Assembly: GCA_016212515.1 (NCBI GenBank)
Contig: JACRFZ010000084.1
Coordinates: 1 to 64,000 of the forward strand
DNA length: 64,000 nt
Direction: 5' to 3'
Source of the DNA: Candidatus Melainabacteria bacterium
GTDB taxonomy: Bacteria > Cyanobacteriota > Vampirovibrionia > Obscuribacterales > Obscuribacteraceae
Made by a program: the position numbers and the translations under genes. Every line of letters starts with the position of its first letter. The first letter of the stretch is position 1. Shown here piece after piece: positions 35,105 through 43,679 of this stretch. The notes beneath the pieces were generated by a model. That model saw only the letters and a list, made by a program, of their open reading frames with translations. It was not told where the DNA came from and searched no databases.

Positions 35105-35425
35105 AGACCGGAGATGCAGGCGAAATATTTCCTGTAGATCCCTCATCCTGACTGTGTCAATTGAGAATTTCAGGAAGAATCAGCATCCTGACCATGTGTC
35201 TCCAAAGTTTCCGCAGCCGGACACTAAACTCATGTAAACGAAAACGTTAAATCTGCTTGACGCTGCAAACCGGTACAGGCGAAGGGTTTCATTTGTCGAA
35301 AAGTCCCGAAACGCTGATGTAATATTTGTTCAAATCACTATCGTTACATTGGCGGCAAGCCTTGCAGAAGGTACCCCGGAGGGCGGCCAACTCAGCCATA
35401 AGCAGATGGTAGTGAGAGCCCGGTT
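35105..35425. other. 321-base gene-free stretch between convergent genes
   Basis: No gene, tRNA or clear terminator. Two short related blocks (CATCCTGACTGTGTC at about 35143 and CATCCTGACCATGTGTC at about 35186) are the only repeats seen. Confidence 0.6.
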
Positions 35426-36619
35426 CTAAAAAAGATTTCGCACACGCTTTTGAGTGCTGACGGCGCGAGTTAAGAGCCTGGCAGACCCCTTATCGTCAAA
35501 TACTTTCACTGAACTCTCGGTGGAAACCAGACCCGGGCGCAGTAACTTGTAGTAGTTCAACTCTTCGTCCTGATAGGCTTGCAGAATTTTGCGGCTGCTC
35601 TTTTCCACCACATAATGACTGGCCTGTACCTTCACCACACAGCTATTCTTGCCGGTCTCAATAATCTGGTAGCGTTTGACACGATGGCAATCCAGGGCGA
35701 ATCCACGATCAACCGACCCGGCGGCATTGAGGGGCACGGTCATCCAGACCTGACCATTTTTGTCTTTATAGGTGCCGAAAACATCCAGTACCCGAGCCGG
35801 TTGTCGACCAAGAGCCTTGAGAGCCTTTCCAGTGGTCAAATCCACGCGGCTGGTTTCTTCGCTTTCCTGCCTGAGCCATTGTCCGGCCAACCAGTGCGGA
35901 ATGCGCACCTTGACCTGGGAGCCGCCTCTGAGAGTAGAAGGTTTGGCGCCGGCACCGGTAACGGCACCGGATTTCAAATTTTGTTCAATGACCGCCTTCA
36001 TGCGCTTCTTGTACTCGGCAAGGGACGGATCAACTTTCGCCGCCTGGCTCTTCAATGCCGCATTGCGCCTGGCCTGGTCCAGATTTTGCGTGCTGGCATC
36101 AATCTGCGGCAGCGCCTTAAAGCTCTGATTTTGAACGGGCACACCCACCACCGCCTCGGGCCTGGTCAGGGTCGCGGGGTTACTGAGGGCACCAGGCTTA
36201 CGCAGTGCACCAGGCTTACCGGCGGCACCAGGTCCGCTCAGGGTCGCGGAGTTACTGAGGGCACCAGGCCCGCTCAGGGTCGCGGGGTTACTGAGGGCAC
36301 CAGGTCTTTCCCAGTCAGGTAAAGGGGCGAGGCTCTCGGCATGGGTGATGCCGCCCGTGAGCTTGAAAGCGGATGAAGGAGAAGATGTATTTGAAGACGA
36401 CGTGTTGCCGCCACCTGAATTACCTCCGCTACCGACTGTGCTACCGCCAGTTGCGCCGCTTAAGCCTCCGCCAGTTCCGCCCAGCCCTTTATATAGGTCA
36501 GCCTCCGCTTGAGAAATCAGTTCCCCGGCAAAAGCCATTTTGCCAAAAGTCAGGCCCAATGCCAGAACAAGACCGCCCAGAAAGCTTTGCCGCCGCAAGC
36601 TAAACGCCCACCAGATCAA
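35426..36619 (-). CDS. Secreted protein of unknown function with a repeat-rich linker
   Basis: 397 residues from TTG at 36619, which overlaps the last codons of mnmG; a ribosome site GGTGGGCG lies inside mnmG. The signal peptide is LRRQSFLGGLVLALGLTFGK followed by MAFA. A Gly/Ser region comes next, then tandem units of GALSNPATLSGP (about residues 105-155). The C-terminal 200 residues are a beta-rich domain (QVKVRIPHWLAGQWLRQESE, NCVV-like strand CVVKVQASHYVVE) without a known family. Probably translated together with mnmG, though functionally unrelated. Confidence 0.78.
   Translation of the reverse strand: MIWWAFSLRRQSFLGGLVLALGLTFGKMAFAGELISQAEADLYKGLGGTGGGLSGATGGSTVGSGGNSGGGNTSSSNTSSPSSAFKLTGGITHAESLAPLPDWERPGALSNPATLSGPGALSNSATLSGPGAAGKPGALRKPGALSNPATLTRPEAVVGVPVQNQSFKALPQIDASTQNLDQARRNAALKSQAAKVDPSLAEYKKRMKAVIEQNLKSGAVTGAGAKPSTLRGGSQVKVRIPHWLAGQWLRQESEETSRVDLTTGKALKALGRQPARVLDVFGTYKDKNGQVWMTVPLNAAGSVDRGFALDCHRVKRYQIIETGKNSCVVKVQASHYVVEKSSRKILQAYQDEELNYYKLLRPGLVSTESSVKVFDDKGSARLLTRAVSTQKRVRNLF
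36165..36305. repeat. Tandem repeat coding for ALSNPATLSGPG units
   Basis: The block GGTCGCGG(G/A)GTTACTGAGG then GCACCAGG recurs three times, with shorter GCACCAGGCTTACG pieces between. Multiples of three, in frame. Confidence 0.8.
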
Positions 36620-38505
36620 ACGCCCACCGACTCGAAGGCACCATCGCGGGCGTTCTGACGGCGCCGCTGTTCCAACCAGACCATCAAAACAGACACATCG
36701 GCAGGGCTGACACCACCAATACGGGCGGCTTGACCGAGGGTGAGAGGGCGCACCTTATTCAACTTCTCTCTCGCCTCTTTGGCCAGATGGGTCAACTCAC
36801 CGTAGTCGAAGTCTTGAGGCAGTTTTACCTTGTCGTACTTCTCGGTATGTTCAATTTGCAGCCGCTGCCGCTCGATATAACCGGCGTACTTAACGTCCGT
36901 CTCCACTTCCAGTGCAAAGGCAAAAGGCGCTTCAGAGGCCGGAGCCTTGGCCTCGATGACCGAATACGGCACCCGGGGACGGCGCAATAGCTCTTCCAGA
37001 GTGACTGATTGCTTAAGGCTTTCGTCATAAGGCAAAAGCGCTTCCTCGAAGCCCTGGCCGGGATGGATACGGGTTTTCTTCAACCTGGTTTTCTCAGCGC
37101 CGATGGCTTCCTGCTTTTCGTTGAAAAGACGCCATCTGTAGTCATCGACCAGACCAATTTCACGACCGAGAGGAGTCAGTCTGACGTCGGCATTGTCCTG
37201 ACGCAAAAGCAGACGATACTCGGAACGAGAGGTCATCATGCGATAAGGCTCACCAATCTCCTTGGTGACCAGATCATCGATGAGCGTGCCGGCATAGCTC
37301 GAAGAACGAGGCAACTCAAAGGGTGCCTCACCCTTCACATAGAGAGCGGCATTAATGCCGGCCACGATGCCCTGGGCGGCGGCTTCTTCATAGCCGGAGG
37401 TGCCGAGGATCTGACCGCCGGCAAAGAAACCGGGCAGGTCTTTAGCCATCAAAGCATGGGTGAACTGAATGGCCGGCATGTAATCGTACTCCACGGCATA
37501 AGCCGGTCTGACCATGGAGGCGTTTTCCAACCCCGGCAGAGAATGCACGATATCGTGTTGCACGGCCACAGGCAAACTGGTGGAGCAACCCTGCAAATAC
37601 ACTTCATAGGTGGAACGGCCTTCCGGCTCCAGAAAGAGCGAATGGCTGTCCTTATCGGCAAAACGCACAATCTTATCTTCGATGGAAGGGCAATAGCGCG
37701 GCCCGATGCCGTGAATCATGCCCGAGTACATGGGCGATTGGTGCAGGTTACTGCGGATCAGCTCATGGGTGCGCTCGGTGGTGCGGGTCTGATGGCAGGG
37801 AATCTGGGGCAAAACCGGACGTTTGTCCAGGAAGGAAAAAAATTGCAGATTGGCATCGCCCGGCACTTCGGGCAATTTGGCATAATCGATAGTGCGTCCA
37901 TCGATTCGAGGCGGCGTGCCGGTTTTAAGCCGACCAGTGCTGAAGCCGAGGGAACGCAAATAGGCCGAAAGACCTACAGCCGGAAATTCTCCAGCCCGAC
38001 CGGCGGGCATGGTTTCTTTGCCGATCCAGATAGTTCCTTCCAGGAAAGTACCGGCGCACAGCACTACGGCACGGCAATTGATGCGGTCACCGAAATTCAG
38101 TTCCACACCTGCTACTTTGCCGTCTTCAATGATCAAACTTTTGGCCATGCCCTGACGCAAAGTCAGATTCGGCAAGGACTCCATGTAATTTTTCATCCAG
38201 ATGGCATACTCGCGCTTGTCGGACTGGGCGCGCAAGGCTTGCACAGCCGGTCCGCGGCTGGAATTGAGCATGCGAATCTGCAGATATGTGGCGTCTGTGG
38301 CTTCGCCCATGACGCCGCCAAGAGCGTCAACTTCACGGGCCAGATGCGTCTTGCCCGGTCCACCCACAGCCGGATTACACGGCATAGCACCAATGGTGTC
38401 CAGATTGACGGCCAGGAGCATAGTGGAAAGACCCAGACGCGCACTGGCATTTGCCGCCTCACAGCCGGCATGTCCGCCCCCGATTACAACCACGTCGAAA
38501 TACAT
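36616..38505 (-). CDS. mnmG: tRNA uridine 5-carboxymethylaminomethyl modification enzyme MnmG (GidA)
   Basis: About 629 residues, normal length. It installs, with MnmE, the cmnm5 group at wobble U34 of tRNAs using FAD, NADH and folate. Signatures: FAD site VVVIGGGHAGCEAANASARL, GGPGKTHLAREVDALGG, TYLQIRMLNSSRGPAVQALR, and TGTPPRIDGRTIDY. The catalytic Cys loop (CNPAVGG) is present. The start is set at MYFDVVVIGG (38505), typical for the family; a TTG at 38526 would add seven residues. No mnmE lies in the window. Confidence 0.97.
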   Translation of the reverse strand: MYFDVVVIGGGHAGCEAANASARLGLSTMLLAVNLDTIGAMPCNPAVGGPGKTHLAREVDALGGVMGEATDATYLQIRMLNSSRGPAVQALRAQSDKREYAIWMKNYMESLPNLTLRQGMAKSLIIEDGKVAGVELNFGDRINCRAVVLCAGTFLEGTIWIGKETMPAGRAGEFPAVGLSAYLRSLGFSTGRLKTGTPPRIDGRTIDYAKLPEVPGDANLQFFSFLDKRPVLPQIPCHQTRTTERTHELIRSNLHQSPMYSGMIHGIGPRYCPSIEDKIVRFADKDSHSLFLEPEGRSTYEVYLQGCSTSLPVAVQHDIVHSLPGLENASMVRPAYAVEYDYMPAIQFTHALMAKDLPGFFAGGQILGTSGYEEAAAQGIVAGINAALYVKGEAPFELPRSSSYAGTLIDDLVTKEIGEPYRMMTSRSEYRLLLRQDNADVRLTPLGREIGLVDDYRWRLFNEKQEAIGAEKTRLKKTRIHPGQGFEEALLPYDESLKQSVTLEELLRRPRVPYSVIEAKAPASEAPFAFALEVETDVKYAGYIERQRLQIEHTEKYDKVKLPQDFDYGELTHLAKEAREKLNKVRPLTLGQAARIGGVSPADVSVLMVWLEQRRRQNARDGAFESVGV

Positions 38506-38755
38506 CTTGAAACCCGTCTTCCACAAGCTGGAAAAACCATCATAACAAATGCTCTTGATAAACCCCTAAACCTCTCCAAAGCCTAATCTTTTCACTTTCG
38601 GCCAGGCAGCCTACCGGCCCTCATAAAAGGAGGGACGAAAGAGACTAAATCTCGTGGCGGAGAGCATTTCAGAAACTGAAACGAAAAACCCAAAGAGCAA
38701 GCCGGGGCTGCCCCGGGCGGTCTATACTTTGTTACATAGAAAAGGACCACCGCCC

Positions 38756-39643
38756 ATGAGACCCTTGAGACAGCACACGACGCCCAGCAGAGAACTGGTC
38801 AAACGAAGCGCCCGCTTCAATCTGATTGTGCCGAACAGCCAGGCTTTGAAAGACCTGGTTCTAAAAGACCTGGTTCTAAAAGACACGGTACTGAAAGACC
38901 TGGTTATGAAAAGCATACTTCTGGCTGTGCTCATCTTCGATTTCACGGTACAGACAGCCCAGGCTGAAACTGAAACAAGAGCACCCGCGCCGCCCGCTGC
39001 CAATCAGCCCACTCTCAGCCAGCCCGCTGCCAATCAGGCTGCAAGAGAAAAGCCTGCTTCCGCCAGCCTGCTAATCAAGTCGGTGTTAGACCCTGAAAAG
39101 TACTTCGGTAAAGCGAAACTGGGCTATATGGCCGCCCGACTTTGTCCCGAAATCTGTGAAAAACTTTTCTGCTACTGCGGCTGCGACGTCACCGACGAAC
39201 ATTCCACCCTGCTTGACTGTTTCACCTCCGACCATGGCGTCGACTGCTATATCTGCCAGGAAGAAGCACTCATAGCTCTCAAAATGAAGCGGGAAGGCAA
39301 GTCGCTTGCCGAAATTCAAAAGGTCATCGACTTACAGTACGAGAAGCAAAATCCATTCGCTCCCACCGACAAGCTGCTGCGCTACCAAAAAGAACGGCTG
39401 TGGCAGCCGGATAAGACAAGTAACCCCGGCAAAACGAAAGGCAAGCAGTCCGAAAAATTAGCGGGGCAAACCACAACTAACGCTAACTCCGCTAAGAGCA
39501 AAAGCGACTTGCCAAGCGCTTCAAACAGAGGCGATACCGACATGTTGCCAAGCGGAAATTCGCAGTCCAAGAAGCAAAGCCAAAGTAACTCTCGCAGCAG
39601 CACCGGCCCAGGTTGTTGCTCCGGCAAAAAGAAAGTCAAGTAG
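38756..39643 (+). CDS. CYCGC-motif (PF13798-like) exported protein
   Basis: About 295 residues. The start at 38756 follows AAAAGGA; a GTG at 38654 also opens the frame. Residues 30-50 are four copies of LKDLV, then a membrane or signal segment (MKSILLAVLIFDFTVQTAQA). The key part is a Cys-rich block: Cys130, Cys134, the CYCGC motif at 139-143, Cys155, Cys164 and Cys167. It matches the PCYCGC-motif family of secreted proteins of unknown function; the Pro is replaced by Phe. Metal or haem binding is plausible. The tail is basic and ends with CCSGKK. A GC-rich inverted repeat CCGGGGC-T-GCCCCGG (38702-38716) lies upstream. Confidence 0.78.
   Translation: MRPLRQHTTPSRELVKRSARFNLIVPNSQALKDLVLKDLVLKDTVLKDLVMKSILLAVLIFDFTVQTAQAETETRAPAPPAANQPTLSQPAANQAAREKPASASLLIKSVLDPEKYFGKAKLGYMAARLCPEICEKLFCYCGCDVTDEHSTLLDCFTSDHGVDCYICQEEALIALKMKREGKSLAEIQKVIDLQYEKQNPFAPTDKLLRYQKERLWQPDKTSNPGKTKGKQSEKLAGQTTTNANSAKSKSDLPSASNRGDTDMLPSGNSQSKKQSQSNSRSSTGPGCCSGKKKVK
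38848..38907. repeat. 15-base tandem repeat coding for LKDLV
   Basis: Four copies of a 15-base unit (AAAGACCTGGTTCTA-type) just before the hydrophobic signal segment of the CYCGC protein. Confidence 0.8.
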
Positions 39644-39851
39644 CACGGCTGCCAAGAAATCGGGGCAGCGCTAATGTCTCGCCCAAGTTTTCAAGCTGAA
39701 GATGTATTTCATCAAAAATACCGGGACCACTGAAGCCTGAATAGAGTTTTTCAAGAGCATTTTTAGTAGTGTCCTTAAGTTCGCTTTTTTCAGCTCTCAA
39801 GAGAATTTCTTTTAGTCCTCCATCCCCAATCCTGCCAGTCACTCCTCTCAA
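39636..39851 (-). CDS. Possible small protein (doubtful)
   Basis: A 71-codon frame from TTG that ends inside the CYCGC gene. From about residue 14 it reads like a folded peptide (EILLRAEKSELKDTTKNALE then KLYSGFSGPGIFDEIHLQL). No ribosome site or family. It could be a real small gene, a gene fragment, or chance. Confidence 0.3.
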   Translation of the reverse strand: MRGVTGRIGDGGLKEILLRAEKSELKDTTKNALEKLYSGFSGPGIFDEIHLQLENLGETLALPRFLGSRAT

Positions 39852-40144
39852 TCGTAGCTCCTAATCATGGGAGGCGGTGTAGGTCATCAAATCGACTGGC
39901 CGTTAACCATGGATGGCACCAACTTCACTAATTACTAACTCCCAGGTCAACCTCCGGCACTAGCTAAGAACTCGGGACAACCTCTCGGTTTCAGGCATCC
40001 GCCCGGAGGTGCATGCACACAAGCAATTCTGCAGCGCCACTGGCGAGAGAAAACTGCTCAGAAGCAGTTCTCGGCAAGCGGTGCTTGGACCAGGCGTTTT
40101 TCTTCGACTCAACGACATCTGTCTGACAACTACGGGAACATGCC
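39852..40144. other. Spacer upstream of the M48 protease gene
   Basis: About 290 bases with no gene (about 500 if the small frame before it is not real). It holds the inverted repeat AACTGCT-CAGA-AGCAGTT at 40052-40069 and a ten-base palindrome GTGCATGCAC at about 40011. A two-codon frame (ATG CCA TGA) overlaps the true ATG. Confidence 0.5.
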
Positions 40145-41425
40145 ATGAAAAACCATAAGCATTCCAACAAGTATTCCGACCCAGACCCCTCTGTCGACCA
40201 GGCCAGTATCGATCGCCAACTGCGCATCAACTGGATTCGTACCATCTTCGGCATTGCCTTGATGGGTGGTCTCTCCTTTGCCGGTCTGGTCTTCCTTGGT
40301 GTCAACTTCACCGTTGCCACCGTCATCCTCTTCTTCTTCTCCGTGCTGATGCCTCTGTTCGGCTGGTGGAACAGCGCTAGTCTCGTCCTCAAGATGATGC
40401 GCTGCCGTCCGCCCAACATGAACGACCGTGATCATGCACGGTTGGTGCGGTTGGTGGACGAGATTTATCCGCTCACCGGCCTGAAAAAGAAGCCTGAAGT
40501 CTTCGTCTCGCCCCTGCCCATTCCCAATGCTTTCGCCACAGGCCGTTCACCCTCCACCGCTTTCATTGCGGCGACGGAAGGGCTCTTTGCCGTGGGTCTG
40601 GAAGATCGGGAAATCAAGGCAATTCTGGCTCACGAGCTGGCCCACGTGAAAAGCCGCGATGTGGCGATTACGTCACTGGTGGCAGTTCTGGGTTCGCTCT
40701 TCTCCATTCTTTTGGCAGGCTTCGCACCCGGCATGTTCAATGCCTGCTTCAGCGAACGCAACAACCGGGAAGACCTGGTGGGCAAGCTGTCCAACAAGGT
40801 GAAGCGCGACAAGAAGCGTTTTGCCGACCCGGCCAGCGCCGTAACCGGCTTCTTCATCACCCTGGTAGTCTTCTACATCGCCAGTATCTTCGCCAAGCTG
40901 ATCACGCTCTTCGTGAGCCGCAGCCGCGAGAGTGCCGCCGACGTGCTGGCCGCCAACTGGACCCGGGACCCCTGCGCCCTGGCCACGGCTCTGCAGAAAA
41001 TCGTGGACTGGATGAACCGCAACAAAGCGGCGCTCCAGCTCAAGATTCTGCTGGGCGGCATGGAACCGCTGCTCTTCGTCAGCCTGCATGAGGGCGAGGA
41101 AGGGCTGAATCCGCCGCCGCCGAAGGGTTGGCTGGCACGCCTGCGCAAGTGGGTGGGTCACCTGGGCGACAATCACCCGCCGGTGGAAGACCGCGTCACA
41201 TTGCTCGACGGTCTGGCCGGCTCGGTCTGCCCGCGCATGCACGACATTCGCGCCGAGGAAGCGAAGCGCCGCCGCGACCGCATCCGCGAGGAGCGCCAGC
41301 GCCTCAACAGCAAGTCGGCTCCGCCGGCTGTGCCCCCTGCCGTACCTCCGACCGCCTCCGAAGAGGGGAAAGAGGGTGCCGCAGATAAAGGGTCCGAAAC
41401 CGAACCTGGTCAGGATCCGAAGTGA
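40145..41425 (+). CDS. Membrane-bound M48-family zinc metalloprotease (HtpX-like)
   Basis: 426 residues. Two N-terminal membrane segments (about 33-80), then the zinc motif AILAHELAHVKSRD with His163, Glu164 and His167, a membrane segment following (TSLVAVLGSLFSILLAGFAP), another at about 235-255, and the third zinc-ligand Glu in SRSRESAADVLAANW. This layout is that of HtpX, which degrades damaged membrane proteins. Compared with HtpX the C terminus is longer: a Pro/Arg-rich tail of about 60 residues (RRRDRIREERQRLNSK). The gene is followed by a strong terminator. Confidence 0.92.
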   Translation: MKNHKHSNKYSDPDPSVDQASIDRQLRINWIRTIFGIALMGGLSFAGLVFLGVNFTVATVILFFFSVLMPLFGWWNSASLVLKMMRCRPPNMNDRDHARLVRLVDEIYPLTGLKKKPEVFVSPLPIPNAFATGRSPSTAFIAATEGLFAVGLEDREIKAILAHELAHVKSRDVAITSLVAVLGSLFSILLAGFAPGMFNACFSERNNREDLVGKLSNKVKRDKKRFADPASAVTGFFITLVVFYIASIFAKLITLFVSRSRESAADVLAANWTRDPCALATALQKIVDWMNRNKAALQLKILLGGMEPLLFVSLHEGEEGLNPPPPKGWLARLRKWVGHLGDNHPPVEDRVTLLDGLAGSVCPRMHDIRAEEAKRRRDRIREERQRLNSKSAPPAVPPAVPPTASEEGKEGAADKGSETEPGQDPK

Positions 41426-41485
41426 ATCCGGTACCGGTTTGAGCAGCAATGCTTGAACCGGTTGCCGCTCAGTTCCAGTCGTGAG

Positions 41486-41509
41486 TGGTTAACCGTTAAC
41501 GGTTAACCA
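41486..41509. repeat. Palindromic repeat, copy 2 (24-base version)
   Basis: Around the AACCGTTAACGGTT core (41491-41504) the palindrome extends perfectly for 24 bases, flanked by TGG and CCA ends. It lies between the M48 stop and its terminator. The longest copy of the family. Confidence 0.85.
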
Positions 41510-41526
41510 ACCCACTTGGATGCTTC

Positions 41527-41598
41527 GAACTCGGGTTGGCCTGGGAAGTCGGAAGCCTGACGGCCTCTTGATTTCCCGACCGCCCGAGTTCTTTTTTT
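41527..41598 (+). terminator. Rho-independent-like terminator (or small RNA 3' end) after the M48 gene
   Basis: GAACTCGGG (41527-41535) and CCCGAGTTC (41583-41591) form a perfect nine-base stem followed directly by TTTTTTT. The 47-base loop can fold further (GGGAA with TTCCC). The segment GGGTTGG (41533-41539) can instead pair with CCAACCC (41507-41513) upstream, so two exclusive folds are possible. Most likely a terminator of the M48 transcript; a small RNA is possible. Confidence 0.7.
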
Positions 41599-41664
41599 GC
41601 TTTAAGTTGTCAAGCACCCGGGGCAACAACGCAACTTGCAGCCTACTGATTTGAATGAATGCGG

Positions 41665-42432
41665 TCAAAACCGGTTTCCATAATCAGAGGTTCCATTCAT
41701 TGCTCTTTCCCCCACGGCGCGGCGCAAAGCAGTGCTGTTATTGGTGTAAGGGCTGGCAAACTGATTTGAATACTGGCCGGAGAACTGATTGGCAGACTGA
41801 TTGCCGTACTGGCCGGAATACTGATTTGCATTTTGATTGGCGTACTGGCCGGAGTACTGATTTGCATTTTGATTGGCGTACTGGCCGGAGTACTGATTTG
41901 CATTCTGATTTGAATAAAGTGCCGTGTTCAGGTTACCGCCGGGGGAGTGATGCCGGTAGCTACTGTACGTACTCATAGCTCGCCTGGTCATGGAAGCGCC
42001 AAACTGCTTCATCGCCGGGGATGCAGAAGAAGCGTTAACTGACTGACCGGGAGACGGCTGGCAACGACTGCGAAAATGATTGCCCCAGTAATCGCCTTGT
42101 TCGCCGCCGCCACTGCCGAAGCGCCCGCCGCTGCCGCCAAAACGTCCGCCGCCGTCACCGCCACCGAAGCGCCCACCGCCTCCGCTGCCAAAGCGCCCGC
42201 CGCCAGATTCACTGGTCGGCACCATCAGAGAATCCATGCCGTGGCGGCTGCGTATGGAGCTTGCTGCATAGCCATTATGCTCGGTGGGGGCACCGCCGTG
42301 ATAGTGGTAGGCAGCCATAGATGCGTTGTATCCATTCGGCGCGTGGGGATTAACCTCAAAATCCCGGCTGAAGGCAGGCTGGAACCAGAAGGAGAACACA
42401 CACACCAGAAAAATAGAACTGAGCTTTCTCAT
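41665..42432 (-). CDS. Secreted low-complexity repeat protein (Gly-rich and Asn/Gln-rich)
   Basis: 255 residues with a signal peptide (MRKLSSIFLVCVFSFWFQPA then FS). The centre is a Gly-rich run of GGGGRFGGG units (about 75-110). The C-terminal half has about four copies of the 12-residue QYANQNANQYSG unit. No globular domain. Such Q/N/Y/S/G composition is seen in surface or amyloid-prone matrix proteins; that is inference. Convergent with the M48 gene. Confidence 0.75.
   Translation of the reverse strand: MRKLSSIFLVCVFSFWFQPAFSRDFEVNPHAPNGYNASMAAYHYHGGAPTEHNGYAASSIRSRHGMDSLMVPTSESGGGRFGSGGGGRFGGGDGGGRFGGSGGRFGSGGGEQGDYWGNHFRSRCQPSPGQSVNASSASPAMKQFGASMTRRAMSTYSSYRHHSPGGNLNTALYSNQNANQYSGQYANQNANQYSGQYANQNANQYSGQYGNQSANQFSGQYSNQFASPYTNNSTALRRAVGERAMNGTSDYGNRF
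41762..41915. repeat. 36-base tandem repeat coding for QYANQNANQYSG
   Basis: The unit TGGCCGGA(G/A)TACTGATTTGC with ATTTTGATTGGCGTAC recurs about four times, in frame in the secreted repeat protein. Confidence 0.85.
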
Positions 42433-42534
42433 ACCTTATTTTCGCCTTTACCAGTTGCTAATGTTCATGATAAACCCGCCGTCTCGATGAAGGAATCACG
42501 AGCCGCACAGACCACTTCTGAATTCAAGGCAAGA

Positions 42535-43287
42535 CTAAGGCTTCTTGAGCCCCTTCAAATAGTCCACAAGCGAATCTACCTGCTCCTTTGCCAGAGGTCC
42601 GCCTGCCGCATCAAGAAAGCCGGGCATAGATTTATGGTTTTTGCTGCCGAAAGAAATCACCTGGCGAACATGCTTCAGGTAATCGGCGTCGCTGAAATCA
42701 CCTTTTTCAAGCTCCGGCCCCACCAGTATTTTGCTCTCCTTGCCGGGGCGATGACACATGGCGCAGTCGGCATCGTAAAGTTCCTTCCCGAAGGCTCCCA
42801 CACCCATATCCACATGGCAGTGAGCACATTTTTCATCGCTGAAGATCTTGGCGCGTCCGCCCACAGTTAAGTCTTTGTGCAGGTTCTCAACCTCAACCTG
42901 CATATTGAGCGAGCCGAAACTCATATCGGGATCATTTGAGGCAAAGCGAATCTGCTTGGTGACAAGTCCCTGTTTCATGGCCGTGTCGATGTGCACTGTC
43001 AACTTCGAAGACTTACCAGGTTCAATGCGCACAGACTTCCAGGATAGGTCCGTGCAGCCGCAATCGGTCTTGACGTCGAAAATCTCCAGGGGCTTGAAGC
43101 CTTCATTTGAGAAGAGAAAACTAGCCACCAGGTCTTTACCTTCCTCTACCTGACCAAGGTCGCGACTGGTAGCATCAAGCTTCAGTACCGGGCGCATTTT
43201 CTGCTGCACGAAATAAACCAGAAGACCGCCAATCACAAGAAAGATCAGCCCCAGCGCTATGGCTAAAGACTTCTTCTCAAACTTCAT
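42535..43287 (-). CDS. DUF1573 domain fused to a dihaem c-type cytochrome
   Basis: About 250 residues. N-terminal membrane anchor (SLAIALGLIFLVIGGLLVYF), then a DUF1573 immunoglobulin-like domain (about 38-135: RDLGQVEEGKDLVASFLFSN, DCGCT at 75-79), then a cytochrome c part. Haem sites are CAHCH (Cys154, Cys157, His158) and CAMCH (Cys175, Cys178, His179); a probable Met ligand is in KSMPGF near residue 219. The second site and Met form a normal cytochrome c domain (GKELYDADCAMCHRPG); the first is extra and only 21 residues before. Suggests an extracytoplasmic electron carrier. The start ATG overlaps the previous stop as ATGA, so it is co-translated with the gene at 43284. Confidence 0.88.
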   Translation of the reverse strand: MKFEKKSLAIALGLIFLVIGGLLVYFVQQKMRPVLKLDATSRDLGQVEEGKDLVASFLFSNEGFKPLEIFDVKTDCGCTDLSWKSVRIEPGKSSKLTVHIDTAMKQGLVTKQIRFASNDPDMSFGSLNMQVEVENLHKDLTVGGRAKIFSDEKCAHCHVDMGVGAFGKELYDADCAMCHRPGKESKILVGPELEKGDFSDADYLKHVRQVISFGSKNHKSMPGFLDAAGGPLAKEQVDSLVDYLKGLKKP

Positions 43288-43679
43288 GGCTTCCAATATT
43301 TTTCCGGGCCGTTATCGGCATCCATCCAGTTTTCCGGCGCCGGCTTTCCCTCACGCTTTCGGTATTCGGGGTCCCAGAGTTGAGCGTAGACCGATACATC
43401 TTCCCGAGAGATGCCGAGGGACTCTTCCGCATGCTCGCCGGCACTATCCGGGAACGCTGCACAGATAGCTTCGTAGCGCATGAGCAATTCACCAATGATG
43501 GCGGCGGCATCCTCGTCACCGACAGACGTGAACCTCTCCCGAGCAGCTTCCAGCTCCGCTTTTGTCAGCCGCCCATCACGCTCGCCGCTCTGTCCTTCCA
43601 CCAGATCAATTTCGTTCCAGCGATCTCGCAGAAAGGGCATAATTGTTTGCGTTAGAAGCGTGTACTCGTCTACGAACAT
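43284..43679 (-). CDS. Small acidic protein of unknown function
   Basis: 131 residues, no signal peptide. A stretch resembling a single degenerate EF-hand loop is visible (GQSGERDGRLTKAELEAARE). The C terminus is rich in P, W and D (YRKREGKPAPENWMDADNGP). It is translationally coupled to the cytochrome gene by an ATGA overlap, so it may serve that protein. Starts at ATG 43679 without a clear ribosome site. Confidence 0.65.
   Translation of the reverse strand: MFVDEYTLLTQTIMPFLRDRWNEIDLVEGQSGERDGRLTKAELEAARERFTSVGDEDAAAIIGELLMRYEAICAAFPDSAGEHAEESLGISREDVSVYAQLWDPEYRKREGKPAPENWMDADNGPEKYWKP

Noticed and set aside
35105-35425. Possible tRNA in the spacer (GC-rich stretch near 35350)
   Set aside because: No T-loop GGTTCxAxTCC and no cloverleaf pairing could be drawn.
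37009-38586. A 525-codon open frame antisense to mnmG
   Set aside because: Mirror of a well-supported gene; the translation has no recognisable domain and arises from codon bias.
41762-41915. Regular repeats resembling a CRISPR array
   Set aside because: Units of 36 bases follow each other without unique spacers, are in frame, and encode a protein repeat. No cas genes nearby.
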